Source: Toxonevra muliebris
Taxonomy: Eukaryota > Arthropoda > Insecta > Diptera > Pallopteridae
DNA length: 64,000 nt
Direction of reading: 5' to 3'
NCBI GenBank assembly: GCA_963691655.1
Contig: OY829326.1
Location: 43,489,989 to 43,553,988, forward strand
The notes under the pieces are model-generated. The model saw nothing but the letters and a program-made list of their open reading frames with translations, did no database searches and had not been told where the DNA came from. Numbering within the stretch: the stretch's first letter is position 1; each line of letters begins with the position of its first letter. Position numbers and translations under genes: made by a program. Below, in pieces: positions 35,281-47,800 of this stretch.

Positions 35281-36129
35281 GTAGAAAATTGAGAGTTAAA
35301 ATATTATGCACGTTTTGCGCAATATCTCATATTACAGCAATATTGTACTATCTGTTGACCAAACAATATAAGCAAAAGTTGTAATATATCCTTAATTTCA
35401 ATAGCCACTCAAACTGAGTAAATAAATAACTTTAAATTGACATTATATGTTGGATATTACAAATATATTTTTAATATTATCACGTACAGTTCTTGCATTG
35501 ATATTGAAGTAATCGAGCTAAGTTAGAAAAGAAACTGGAAAAATATGAGGTTAAATTTTCATCATTGCAATTACAGCTTCAAAAATACAAGAATAACTGA
35601 AGTAATATATTTACTAAAAATCAGCCAGATATTTTGTGCAATACGAAACAAAAACTGAGGTATAACTAGTGTTGATTTGATACCCTTAGTATCAAAGAAT
35701 GATGAATTCAAGATTAGGCAATGCTCTGGTTCGTCAAATTGAAATTACGCCATATCTGACCTTTATTTACATTTTTGATTTGTTTATAATTTGAATAAAA
35801 ACCAATCTAACATTTGTGAAACATGTTTTTGGAATTCACTTTGTTTTCAAATGGACAAAAAATAATATAAAGTCATGAAAAAAAAACAAAAATCAACATT
35901 TATCATGTGATGAAACGAAGCACTTATTATTTATATCTTAAATTGAATAAGTCATGTAAATTATTAATACTACTTATATGATTTGTTTTTATAAACTATT
36001 TTAAAATTACACTCCCTAAAAATATAGCACTGGTGAAAAAACCAAATAATATGTAAACAAACAATTTTTCGATTAGTCAAAGATTTTTTTATTAGTCAAA
36101 ATGAAAATACCTTATAAATTTTTTCTACC

Positions 36130-36625
36130 ATGAGTTGTACATTAAATGTTTCGAAGCCGATTGTCCATGAAAATAGTGCGGAGTACTTCTGGTTTAAACA
36201 AGACGGCGCACCACCTTACACAGCTCGTGCCACAAACGACTTTTTGAAGCCATTGTTCCCCGGTCGGTTTATCTCAAAAAATTGCGATTTGTCTCCGTAT
36301 TCGCTAGATTTTACCGCCCGATTTTTTCCTCTGGGGCTACTTGAAGTCAACGTTTTATATCAACAGGCCAACGACCCTAGACGAACATAAGGCCAACATG
36401 CGCCAGGAAATAGCCGACTTATCGTCCGGATCTTTGGTCAAAACTATGAAAAATGGCCGTCAAGGTCAAAAGTAGCCATTTGCGTGATATCATTTTCTAA
36501 AAAGTAGCTGGAACAAATCTTGAACTAAAATAAATGATTATCCAAATGAACAACAAAAAATTGTTTTTTTCAATGTTTTTTCAGAAACAAATGCTTTCTC
36601 TTTAAATGGCCTACCCTGTATTTCA
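36130..36625 (+). pseudogene. Tc1/mariner-superfamily transposase C-terminal fragment
   Basis: The frame contains WFKQDGAPPYTARATNDFLK and FPGRFISKN, the block around the second catalytic aspartate of IS630/Tc1/mariner transposases. The expected ...SPDLTPLDFF motif has decayed to SLDFTARFF, so the third acidic residue is missing. Decayed remnants follow to about 36480, and the sequence ends with a CTACCCTGTA motif near 36615, possibly its right terminal repeat. The N-terminal DNA-binding half is absent. It lies within the composite element 34490-37075. Confidence 0.75.
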
Positions 36626-37085
36626 ATACATATTTTTTTTTTCTGAATGTGAAGTCTTTATTGTAATAACTTTTTTGTTATACAAGGAGGAAGCATCGAA
36701 CGCCACTGGTGGCGTAAAACTTCAACACAATAAACCACATCAATGACAGAACGGTGTAACCCTCTTGGGGCAACTACTGGTAGTACGTCAGGAGGCCGTT
36801 GTGAGCATTAACGCTCAAACGTCAGTCAATTGTCATTCTGTCAAAATGCCTGCCGCTTTCTGACCCGATATTTATCTTTTCTTCACCGGCAACTCAAAAG
36901 ATATTTCTTATAAAATGAAATATACTGACAACGAAAAAAATAATTCTTATTTGAAATACTTATCAAGCAACGGAAACAATATTTCTTATAAAATAAAAGT
37001 TACCGGCTACGTAAATAATAATTCTCTTTCGTATTACTTATCAAGCAACGTAAAAAATATTGCTTAGTAAATAATAATTATGGCC

Positions 37086-37270
37086 AACTAAAAATATTTA
37101 TGATAGTTTTTAGGAGATCATGAAAATTAAATCTAGAGGTTAATTTTCAAAGTCATGACTTAAGTTCATGTTAATTTCGTTATTTGAAGTTATATAAAAA
37201 CAGGCTTAATGAAAAAATGTAGTCATCACAACAACAATGTATATAGAGACGGGCAAATCAGACGGCAAAT
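37086..37270 (+). repeat. Unclassified interspersed repeat, copy 3
   Basis: It begins GATAGTTTTTAGGAGATCAT, runs through AAAGTCATGACTTAAGTTCATGT and reaches GTAGTCATCACAACAACAAT and GGGCAAATCAGACGG. The head matches the minus strand of 2300-2406 and the body the plus strand of 1918-1985. It shows how the separate blocks of copy 1 belong to a single repeat. Confidence 0.65.
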
Positions 37271-40200
37271 ATTAATGTTATGTTGTAATAGAGATAGATA
37301 TTGCAATATTTTTCATGAAAAACTTATAACTGTTACGTCCCCGGTTCTTTCATTTCTAAACTCGTTTCTTCCCTGCGAAGCCTAAACAAGTAACTTCGGT
37401 TCACAATTAAGTCAGCATTTTTAAATTAAATACATTTTTCTCAGACCAAATTAAATTTGTTTCATAATCTCGCGTCTTCGAGGGAAAATCAAGAAATCAA
37501 AGTGGAAAATGCTTTAATCTTCAAAGAATTTATGTAGGAAAACCACTAAGTATTAATATTTTTTTATTAATTCTACTTAATAGCTCAAACTTTTGGAGGG
37601 AGTTTTAGAAATTTTTTCTTACATACACATTTGAAATGATCTGAGGTATATGTACGTGAAACCATTAAAAATTATAATTGTCTCTACTCAAAGATTAAAT
37701 GCTCTACTGATGATGCCATCGAAGAGGGTACTTCATCGAAACTGATTTAGCTTCGTTGAGCGAGGAATTGCACTTAACTAAAACTTTAGCTAAAAATTAA
37801 CAAAGTATTTAAATGTTGATGGCTAAAAGTTTTACTTAGATATATTTTTTTATCTTTCTTTTAAGTTCAATAAAGTTACTGCTGCTGCTGTGTGCATTGT
37901 GGGATTGAAAACGGCTATTCTCTATCTCCCTCTTTCTTTCTCTGGTATCAGACGCAACGCTATAAAAATTTCACGTAACGCCATTAAAATGCAACAACTG
38001 CGCCATCAAAGTGGCGATAAAATTACTTTTTAAATTGAAGCGGCGAGAAATAACACGCGCTCTTCTCAAAAGAAAACGAAGAAAAGTCGCAAGCGGCCCA
38101 CATCAGAATTATTATTTTCAGTTTTCAGTATATCCGTATGTTTCTTTCTTTTTGTTGTTGTTGCTATTTTATGTGTAGCACTCACTTCCTTAGAAGATTA
38201 TGGTGTTCATCCTGACGCACAAACGAACACTCACACTCACACACACACACATATACACCTCCGTCTAACCCCGCTGCAATAAACTGCAAATGAAAAGTAA
38301 ATTAATTTTTAATGAAGCAGAAATGTTATGCGCCTCCAGTTTTGCTGAAGATGAAGATGAGGCTATGTAGAAGATGAAGATTCCAGTATAAAACGATGAA
38401 AACGAAAATGTGGAGATGGTTGCGGCATATTATGAAGACGACAAAATGACGTACAACGACAACAACGACGGCGACACAATATTGCGTGTTCATAAAATAT
38501 ACAAATGGCAATTGCGTCGATGTTTGTGGGAAGCCATCGCCTGCTGGCTGCCAATGGCTGTAGTGGTTCGTCACTGGCGATTCCTGTCAATCAATTTTAA
38601 ATACAACGTGATGAATTTACCATATTTTAGAAATAGAAGAAGCTGAGGAACTAGAGTGCAAACTAGATGTTGAAATATTTAAACTTTTAAATTCATTTTA
38701 TTAAACCTTAAATTAGCCATCCGTAAAATATTCTTCATATTTCATGTGTATTGTGGAATATCGAATAACAGATTGAATTCGTGGAGCTGCATTGGTTAAA
38801 CTTTCTTTGTTAAAATTGTTAAAATTCAATATCGTAAAAAATGTTTGCAATTTTGTATACTGTGCCGTCAACTTCTTTAAATTTCGGCAGCAAAGTAATA
38901 AACTTTTCCGAAATTCTTGTGAACCAAATTCAGCTTAAGTGTCTGTAGTTAAATATTTCGCTGCTTCTTCTATCCTTCGTTACTTCCTGTCTGCTTGTCT
39001 GCCTGACGATACTTCCGCCTTCAGTGCCAAGGCGTCGATTTAAATGCGTTTCAAATTAAGTTGAAAATTGAGAATATCCTGCGAGGCGAGGACCAAAAAT
39101 AAACGTCAACGGTTTTATAATTTTATTGTTGCGTTTTTATAACAACACGAATTTAATTTTGATGTTACTTGCTTGCAATAAAATGAAACTCTTAATATCT
39201 AATAATAAAAAAAGCGAATAAATGTGGCAAGCCTTAGTGTGGGTGAGACATGTAAATTAAGCGTTAAAGCATTTCACAGAAACCACACATGCACACTCAC
39301 ACAACCACATACATACAGGCAAAATGAGCTTCCCGAAAAATTCTTTGACGCTCACAGTCAATTAATAATTTTATGTATGCCTTTAGGCAACTGACATTTT
39401 CAATATGTTTCAGTGGTTGTTGTTGGCGTCTATGCTGTTGTTGTTGTTTTCTGTAACCTTTGCCACGTTAAAGTCGAAATATTTCCATTTGTGATTTTTC
39501 AATGGATATTAAAATTGAAAGACAGAGAAATCGAAAAAAAAATCAAAAAAAAAGAAAAATTTGTTGCGCAAACTTATTGTTGTTGTTACTACTACTGCTG
39601 CAACATCAGTTGCTACAAATTTATATGGTTTTTATTGTTTTCCTTTAATTGTATACACTCGAAATGAACGAAGTCCAGTGGTACACACTTAAAATTCATT
39701 TTGTGGCACCTGCTGTATTCCAGGAAGGACGATCATATCCGAAAGAGACAAATGGATGGACGAACACTTGCCATCGCGACCACAATTCCCTTACTTCATC
39801 TTGTAGAGTTTTTGGTCTCCCTTAAAGTTGCATTTTAATGGCAACAATGGCAGCAGGCATTCAGGTATTCGGCGGTCCGTGAGCTTTCACAACTTGGCAA
39901 ACCTTTCAACAATTTCATCGGCCGTTGTTGTTGTTGTTGTTGCTGTTGTTGTGTTCGCAATTAAGAACTGTGAAATGCACCTATGATGCTCGGCTGCTGT
40001 TTGGTACTTCTCGTTTTTGGCAGCTGTTGCAGTAAGTAGCAAAAAGAACATGATGACAAAATTTCAATTTCCACATACAACAAAAATATTTAACGTGACA
40101 CTCTCACTGTGTGCTTCTGCCGATGCTGCTAACAGTTGCCGTTGTCGAGTCACAGGTTTATTTTCACGTTAAGGAGCAATACTTACACTTAATTTTAGCA

Positions 40201-41849
40201 TTGCTTCTGGTTCAGTGTTATTCCAATATACATTTATGACCGCCAGCACGCCGGACCGCATCACCCAATATCGCACGACACCCACAACCGACCAGTGACT
40301 GCATTTTGGTTGTGCAAAAGTGTTTGTGCTGTTGTTGTTGTGGCTGCCGCTGGTGTGGTCTTTTTTATTTTGGAATTCTCTTTTTCGTTCGTTCCGTTTT
40401 CGCTTTTATGCATTTTCGGGTCATATTATTTCTTGTGTTATTCATAAATTAAATGTCAATGAATATGCCCAAGGATCAACAGGACTCAGTAGGTACTCAT
40501 TACCCTTTACTGGCAAAAATTATTCAGAGTTGTTGCTGCTTTTTGTTTGTTTTTGTGCATACTAAAGAGTTTTTCTTAATGTATTATCAAAAGATTCAAG
40601 CACTTTGAATCAAATTTCCATTGCGGATGAATAAATATTTTGAAAAAAAATAATGGAATGGAAAGAAAGTATGACAGAATTGCATTTCAAAATGAAATTT
40701 AATTCATAATTACGTTTGAAGCATTCGTCACCGTTGGCTAGTTGACGTTTAGTGAATAGAAAAAATCTGATTTCATTTATTTATTATGAAAAAAAAAAAA
40801 AAATTCAAGCTCAATTGAGTCGTCTATGTTCAAACCCAGATAAGTCATAAAAATAAAAATAACAGAGACTTGAAAATTTGAGACTTAAGCTGAAATAAAA
40901 AAAAATTAATAATAAGTATTAAAATATTTTACCTTGTAAAATAAATGCGAATTATGTGTACTTTTAACTTGAAACTTATGAGGTACATGAAAACTTCGTT
41001 TTATTTTGTAAAAATATCAAAATATCAGCTTCGGCGAAAAAGAGACTTAAGTACATGCATGGGTTTGAAACTAGACGGCTCTATTATGTGTTAATTTAAC
41101 TTTGATATGCGTAGCTAAAATTGGCATAAAAAATAGAAGGATTTTGCATAATGAAGAATTTGTTTTGAGATGAAAAATAAGTGATCAATACTGAAAGGTG
41201 TGAATACCCGACACTGAGCGGGTGTTTGAATTAATTTGTAAAGTTATCCTGTGTTCTTACAAATTTCTTTTAAACTACTTAGAGTACTTCGGGGTCCTTT
41301 GAACACCAGACTGCTAGAAAATTCACAATATTGTAGGGACTGCAACTTTGGACTTCAAAATTGACACCTCTCGACCACAGTTTTTGGATAATATGACCTT
41401 GATAACATTTTTGTAAGTAACTTGTATATCCAGCCTAGCAAAATTTAGTAACAACTGTATGCGAATACTTTTTGCTGGGCATGAGCTGTCCATGAAACTT
41501 TGTAATTTAATGTTATTCTTAAGCAATTCACTTCCGAAGACAAGAGCAGAATCAATCCTTTCAGTGGCCTCAATACAAGTGCAAAAACATGGTCGTCGTA
41601 AGTTTCGATGTGAACGTCAATTTTCTCTACTTATCTCAGCAGAGAATTAAAATTGAGGCACCGAAAATGAGCAGAAAGAAACGAACATTTCGAGAAATTT
41701 GTTGGCAATTTATTTCGCCATCACGGCTATTTCCAGTCGTGAGCAGCTTCCTGGTCAACATTTTAAAAGATAGCATTGTACTGGTTTAAATTTTACGCTA
41801 AAAACTAATATATAATTGTGAAATTTAGTGTGTGATGGGGATTTCAAGC

Positions 41850-42785
41850 CAAATCTTCTCTATGAATCCGTCTTCTGGTGTTCAGCTACTGTAAAGGCGG
41901 TCAATATTAAACTACTGAACAAGGAATGGAGATCTGCAGCCAAATTGATTACTAGGGCTCTACTTCTGATTTAGCAATAAGCCAAGTTCTCTCCTACCAG
42001 ACACAGTGCTTTAAACGCTCGACTAGGTCTGTGTTTCTATACCAACTAATGTAGATTATATTTGCTCTACCCCTAATTTAAACCACAAGTTTTTCTCCGT
42101 ACCATCCCCAGCAGAGAGGAATGGGTTAATGAAGAGGTGAATACTGACAATTCAATTGACATCTATACAGATGGGTGCAAACTGAAGGAAAACTTCCGCT
42201 GTAGCATCTTCTCCAGCAAGTTGGGTCTCGGAATCTCTTTCCGACTTCCTGACCATTACAGCGTCTTTCAGGTGGAAGTATTGGCTATTTGTCAAGCGTC
42301 CAAGTGGTTTATATGCAATGATCCATTCGATACGTATATTTGAATTTACACGGACAGCCATGCAGCATTCTAGTCCCTTGCCTGTTTCTTCCTTCACTTA
42401 ATTGAACATTATTCCTGACTGCCGATCTTTGTTTAACTTTTTGCCGGGTCACTCGCAGGTACATGGACACATAAATATTTCATTTGATTGCAAGGCCAAC
42501 AAGTTAGCTAAAAACGGGGCTCCCGACTTACCAATTTATCATCTACCTGCACCACTGATGTTCCTCTTATGTCTATTAAATTAGACGTTAAACAAAAGTC
42601 CCTTGAGGAAGCAAAAAGATCTTAGGTAGCGGAGCATACTTGTGGTATTACCAGACTAATATGGACCACTATGGACAATAAACGGACTAGACAGCTACAC
42701 CAACTCCCTAAGCATTACGACTTCGGTGTTGACGGGACACTGCATAATGGAGCGACATGCTGGCAAGACTAGGACTGCCATTTAA
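41850..42785 (+). pseudogene. RNase H-bearing LINE fragment
   Basis: Plus-strand pieces WCSATVKAVNIKLLNKEWRS and DIYTDGCKLKENF, LGISFRLPDHYSVFQVEVLA and HGHINISFDCKANKLAKNGA match the RT-connection and RNase H domain of I/R1/LOA-like LINEs. They include the D of YTDG, the E in QVEVLAI and the late GH...N(D)..A box. RVLTGHCIMERHAGK-type sequence near 42720-42770 is the start of the C-terminal segment. Stops and frameshifts interrupt it. No clear 3' tail or duplication was found. Confidence 0.7.
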
Positions 42786-44861
42786 TGAAAAAAGAAACAG
42801 CCTTCCCTTTCATGAGCCAGGAGGAGACTAAAACTCCTGGGCTCACCTTTTTTCACTAGTCTGTCCGAGTTTTTATCCATAAATATTATGAATATGAAAG
42901 CAAGGTACCTCCCATATAAAAAACATACATTACGTGACAAAAACTTGACAATTGAAAAATACAAATAAACAAAAGAAGAGCAGATATGGCCAACTGAAAT
43001 TCCAACCGAATCTAATACATATTATAAGGCAAAGTTTAATTAAATATAACGATAATATAATCATTTCTGCCCATCTTTCTACTCATATTTGTAAAGCGAT
43101 TAGTCTAACTAAAATACGAAACCCGTTCTTATATTCCCAGATGTAGAATTTTATATTTTTGCATTATAATGCGTACACAAAGTTTCGGGGTACACAAAAC
43201 TTAGAAGAAGGTGCACCTTTTTATCCCCAGCACTCATGATCTGAGAACTGCATAAGCAAATACTCTCTATAACGGGCCACACTTAAATATGTTGCTTCTC
43301 CAGTGACTCTAGATTTCGCTCAAATTATTTTCGTGACGATTGAAAATAATTCATAAATATATATATATTTCTGAACCTATTGTTATGACAATGAGGTTGA
43401 ATTAAAAAAAATCTTAACATTACGGCTGGTTACTATATTTCAACTCGAAAACAGAATCACGACACTAATTCCCACTGATATGAAATCAAGCATTAGTGAT
43501 TTCTATTTGTTGATATTTTTTGTTCCAAAATGTTTGTTTCCTTTTTATTTTTTGGCCAAAGTACACTTAATCGCTACTAATTTAGCCGCAAAACAATAAA
43601 AGAATAATAGAAGTAGAAAACAGTGAGACAGAGAAAAGGGGGCGGGGGGGGGAAGGTTGGGTGGAAATACAAAACCAGAAAAACAAACTATTGACATAAA
43701 CAAAGATGACAACTGCGCCTACTGGCAAAAGTACATAGAAAGGGCAAACAATGACAGCTAGCGACGAGCGAGCAAATGAATTTATCTTGCAGGCTTCCAA
43801 CAACGTTATCACCAACAACACACTAACGCCAACGCAAAGCAACTCAACGCATTGACAGACGACCGACTGACTCTGCCTGACTTAGATGAGAGCTTAACGT
43901 ACTAAGCAAATAGTAAATATTAGTCACTCATACGCCAGGGTGTCGTCAGTTTCCCTGGGCCCGAGCTAAAGGCGCTCAACGACAAAAATTTATACGCTCC
44001 ACTAGTGCTGGTGTGTTTTTATTGCTAGCTTTACTTCTTTTTGCTCTTTTTTTTTCTTTGCTGTTCTTGTTGTTGATGTTATTTCTATTCTTATTTTTAT
44101 TGCTGTTATTGTTGTTCTTGCTGTTGTGTTGTTTTATTTTTATTTTTTTGGCTGTGAAGTTTTTCTAAAGTAAGTAACAAACTCAAATGACAAACAACTG
44201 AAGCGCATTTTGCTAACAGCAGCGGCGCTATTTCCAAACGAAAGCAACAGCAGTGAGTGGACAGGGAAGAGCGAAAAGTAAAGGAGGAGTGAAATAAACA
44301 AACAAAACAAACGAAAAACTTATTTTCCGGATTTTCTTTTGTTTCAGATTATTTTTTATTCGTTTTTTTGTCGTTGCTTCTCTGCCATTTACCCATTTTA
44401 TGATAACAACAACAAATAATTTAGCCTGCAAACAAAAAAAAAAAAAAAGAAAAAATAAAAGAGAATAGCAAAAGAAGGAACGAGAAATTGGGATTGAAAT
44501 ACCAACAACAATTCAGCATTCGTATACACATTTGCGCTACTGTATTCTTAAGAGGTTTTGAGCTGTGCCTATTCACCTACCGAGCCCTCCACATGTTATC
44601 TGTCCCTTTAACTGCCTCCCTACCCCCCTAATTGCCTCCAACGCTCATCTACCTCTGAGCACAGTTTTTTCAAATATTTTTCTTCATGTTTCGCATTCCA
44701 CACCAGCAACCAGAAATTCTACACCAGCATCAGCAGCAGCAGGGACGACACCTTCGGTAGCAACTATGCGCGTGACACTTTCTGGCTATTATTTCACTGT
44801 TTTCAGAGCAAGTTTACAACGCGTTGTCAACTAATGTGCGAAAACGAAAATAAGGAATAGC

Positions 44862-44889
44862 CCCCACCCCCCCCCCCCCCCCCCCCCCA
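44862..44889. repeat. Poly-C tract
   Basis: About 28 cytosines interrupted by one A, in an otherwise AT-rich intron 390 bp before the CUB exon at 45277. Length calls in such a tract are unreliable. Confidence 0.9.
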
Positions 44890-45276
44890 CATAAACATAT
44901 AAATGAGATGCCAAAAACCACACAACCCTAAACTTGAAACTCACTCAAAATCGGAGGTTTCCCAGAAAAATTTGAGGATGATTTTGATATATTCATTTTA
45001 CATTTTTACTTAAAGTTTTTTTTTTTTAGGTCAGAAGTAAAAAATTCGAAAGCAAATTTAAAAACAAAGTGGAAATTTCTGCCCTGATTTCAAACTTCTA
45101 TTTTATTTTTGTAATTGTTTTCGGCTTTTGTTTTTTTTTTTTTTGCAAGCAACATATGAATTCTTTAGATGTTGCTGTTGCCGCTGCTCTTTTAGCAATA
45201 TTTTTTTTGTAAATAAAATGCAGTCAGCAATTAAAAATATTTAAAATTTGTTTTTCTATATTTTCTTTCGTTTCAG

Positions 45277-45455
45277 TGGACCGGAAATGTTAGTTGCTTT
45301 CCACTCGAGTCCTTTTTCAGCACCGCTACAACAGGGAATTCCGAATCGCGGTTTTGAGCTTGACGTTGACATCCTTTTCACCGATTCAGATTCATATGAT
45401 TTTGCTCAGGGTACGAAAAACATTTGCGAATTTCACATTAATGCATCAAATCCAG
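45277..45455 (+). CDS. CUB-domain protein, visible exon 5 (end of complete CUB, start of next)
   Basis: A 179-nt exon enters with T completing the arginine codon CG|T and leaves one base G before GTGAGT. It encodes GPEMLVAFHSSPFSAPL, the usual ..S.GP.MLV.F.S.PF strand of a CUB domain, then NRGFELDVDILFTDSDS, its last strand. TKNICEFHINASNP follows, with the first cysteine and a glycosylation site (NAS) of another CUB domain. Acceptor TTTCGTTTCAG and donor CAG|GTGAGT are strong. The 3' continuation requires an exon that completes a GNN codon; I find none in the rest of the window. Confidence 0.9.
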
Positions 45456-46639
45456 GTGAGTGATTTTTCATATATACAATTAAACATTGTATGTATACAT
45501 ATGTTACGTTTTATTTTTTGTTAGTTTATAAATGTATACAAGTACATTTTATGCCTACAACAAAAATAACTTGAAATAATTAAAAGTACAAATATATATG
45601 TGTGCATAGGAACAACTCAAGAAATTACTATATTCTAATGAATGACTTTTTAGTACGAATGCAGTAAAGTATTGCAATTAAAATAATAATATTTTAAGTT
45701 TAAGAAATTGTTTACTTAAGTTGGAGAATTCTAAAACGTGGTTGCAGTTAGAGATATTAAAACTATGAAAGTTGCAGATCAATAAATGCGATTTTTTGAG
45801 GTTAGCCACTCTAGCTAAAGGTACCAATAAAGATTATCTGATTTCAAAAATTATTTTTGCATTATATTTGTACACTCAAGGAGAAATAAAAAAGCTGTGG
45901 AATTTGAAAAAATTGTTGGCCAAAAAATTTTGGAAAATCATAATTTATTTTCGAAGTTTCAATACTTTCAAGACCCTTTTGGAACCTGAAGACATTATCT
46001 GATTTCAAAAATTTGTTTCCACTTTTATTGATCTGAATATGTACAAACTTAACTATCCCGATACTTTTCAATTTGACGCCATTTTGTGGCTTTTTTTCAT
46101 GTCCCAAAAATGTCTCTTCATTTGCTCAATTTTGTTACATACTGTAAATATGCAATTTTATACAGGAAAAATTGCTTTGCTGCAAATCGAATACAAACTA
46201 ACTTATACTTAAACTGAACTTTGTTTTTAGGAAGAATACCTTCCTAAAAACCCTGTCTGGAGAAGAACTAGATCAAGTTTACACTGACGAGTCCAAAGCA
46301 GTATGCCGGGGTTAGTGCGGAAGTATATAAATGGCATCTCAATATTGCTGAATTATTTCGACTTTCGGATGAAACCAATATCTTCCAGGCCTAATCTAAC
46401 GCTAACTTAGGGTCAAAACACTTTTGTTTACAGACAGCCCATTGTTTATTAAATATTCAACTCACATTTAATATCTTCCGGCTTTGAGATCTTAGGAAAT
46501 CAATGAAAAAACCGATGAATTAGCCAAGCGAAGATGAGTTCAAGACATTGCTAAAATGCAATCAGTAGCAATTTTCTTGAGCGAAGTAGGGGTATATACA
46601 CTCTCTCTCTCATATCCTCAACTTTTTTTATTTTTTTTA

Positions 46640-47230
46640 TTTAGGCAATCAACACTCAGGGGGTACCCCTATGAATGCAAAGCATTGCGTTGATTGAGGA
46701 ATGAAGATAGATTAGTGGTAGGAGGAAAGAGGGAGAAAAAGTTGTGAACGTTTGTTTTAAATTTGGAAATGTCGTAAAAGTCAGGAAAAACGGTTGCAGG
46801 GAGCTTATTCCATATACTCGCGGTACGGCAGAGGAAAGACTATCTCTGTAATGCGTGGTGCGTTGGGGTACCATATCCACGTGGAATGCGTAACTATCGC
46901 TTGCAGTTCGAGTAGTTCTGGTAAACACATGAACTGGTGGAATCAAATTCCGTATCTCACCGGAACATTTACAATGAAAATGCCGGTAGAACAGAGTCAC
47001 ACAAGCCACGTTTCTACGGTGTTCCAAAGAATCAATAGAGCTGGAAACCCTACTGTCTCCTATTAGCTTTATCGCCCAATGTTGAATACGGTCCAGGAAC
47101 TCTAGTTGCGTTCGTGAAGCTCCTGCCCATGGGTGTGAATTATACTCCATTTTGGGGCGGATATAGGTGGTGTAGATCATGCGGAGATCAGACGGAATGA
47201 AGTATTTCTTACACCGCTTTAGAAATCACA
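46640..47230 (-). pseudogene. Non-LTR retrotransposon RT C-terminal region and 3' end
   Basis: The minus-strand frame from about 47220 to a stop at 46656 encodes FLKRCKKYFIPSDLRMIYT, YIRPKMEYNSHPWAG and LEFLDRIQHWAIKLIGD, then SLEHRRNVACVTLFYRHFHC. This is the standard block following the RT palm in CR1/jockey-like LINEs. The frame remains open for 174 codons to what looks like the natural C-terminus, and a TAAATAAAAAAAATAAAAAAA-type tail sits at its left end (46622-46645). The rest of the element is missing (5' truncation). Confidence 0.75.
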
Positions 47231-47800
47231 TATAATCATGCATTTTACCGATAAAGCATAACCTAAATATGACAGTAAAAGTAGCAGGTATCAACTTGAA
47301 CAAACACATTCTAACCTAGTTGTAGGACTTACTGGGTACAATATAGCTGGGGGCAATAGCGAATTCTAGGGTAGGGGGCTTGGGGGGCTGCTGTCAAAAA
47401 TAAATTCACCACATTTCACAACCCATTGACAGACAACTGTTCTGTCTGTTAATTGTCTGCGTATCCCCGTTAACAATTTTTGCAGAAGTTGTGGAGACTT
47501 GAAAGAAAAAATAAATATTTATCCATTTACTTTGTGAATGGCTAGTTCTAGCAAGGACAAAATATAGGTTCTTGGGAAAATATTTCTTCGATAACTTGCC
47601 TGACTGCTCGACAGTTAGCCCGAACAATCTGTATGGCTACCTAGACTCAAGGTGGTAGATTTACTCTAGTAATCGGTGAGGAAGAGTTTTAAAACTGAAA
47701 CATGATTCTAATTTTGACCCTTAGCGGGTTTGCTGTGAATTAGCCACCGTAAGCAACCAAGCAACCAACAGTGCCTACAGATCAATTAAAATTTGAACCT
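47230..47800. other. Gap between two LINE copies, nothing recognised
   Basis: Mixed-composition sequence with short chance frames. No domain, repeat boundary or RNA gene was identified. It may include the unrecognised 5' part of either neighbouring LINE. Confidence 0.4.

Larger units (their letters stand above)
34490..37075. mobile_element. Composite element with long inverted arms of ~78-bp subrepeats
   Basis: The left arm (34490-34780) and right arm (36890-37075) are inverted copies of each other. Each is built of subunits of 77-78 bp; starts of CTTATAAAAT-type units on the right are at 36907, 36985 and 37063, and the matching units on the left are at about 34611 and 34688. Shared words include GTTGCCGGTAACTTTTATTT and GAATAATTTTTT. 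This is the architecture of foldback (FB/Galileo-like) elements. The middle holds a copy of the unclassified repeat and a dead mariner-type fragment. Ends are approximate. Confidence 0.6.
21170..45276 (+). other. 24.1-kb intron inside the CUB domain, between exons 4 and 5
   Basis: The intron has a GTATGT donor and a TTTCGTTTCAG acceptor. It contains a candidate alternative terminal exon at 23051 and many mobile elements. The remaining stretches 21170-22278, 22440-23050, 23106-26440, 27456-30737, 37275-41840 and 42790-45276 contain no gene I can support. They hold CA/TG repeats (23565-23610, 24225-24255, 38237-38252), CAA/GTT runs (39413-39610, 39920-39950), and patches of high complexity without recognised homology. 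Confidence 0.7.

Noticed and set aside
38326..38646. Frames of 75-82 residues on both strands, including a tryptophan-containing plus-strand frame
   Set aside because: No family recognised and no splice or promoter context. Mutually overlapping frames suggest a GC-richer non-coding patch.
44565..44834. Proline- and serine-rich 89-residue frame upstream of exon 5
   Set aside because: Composition follows CCT/CAGCAG repeats, and including it as an exon would not fit the phase or the CUB structure.
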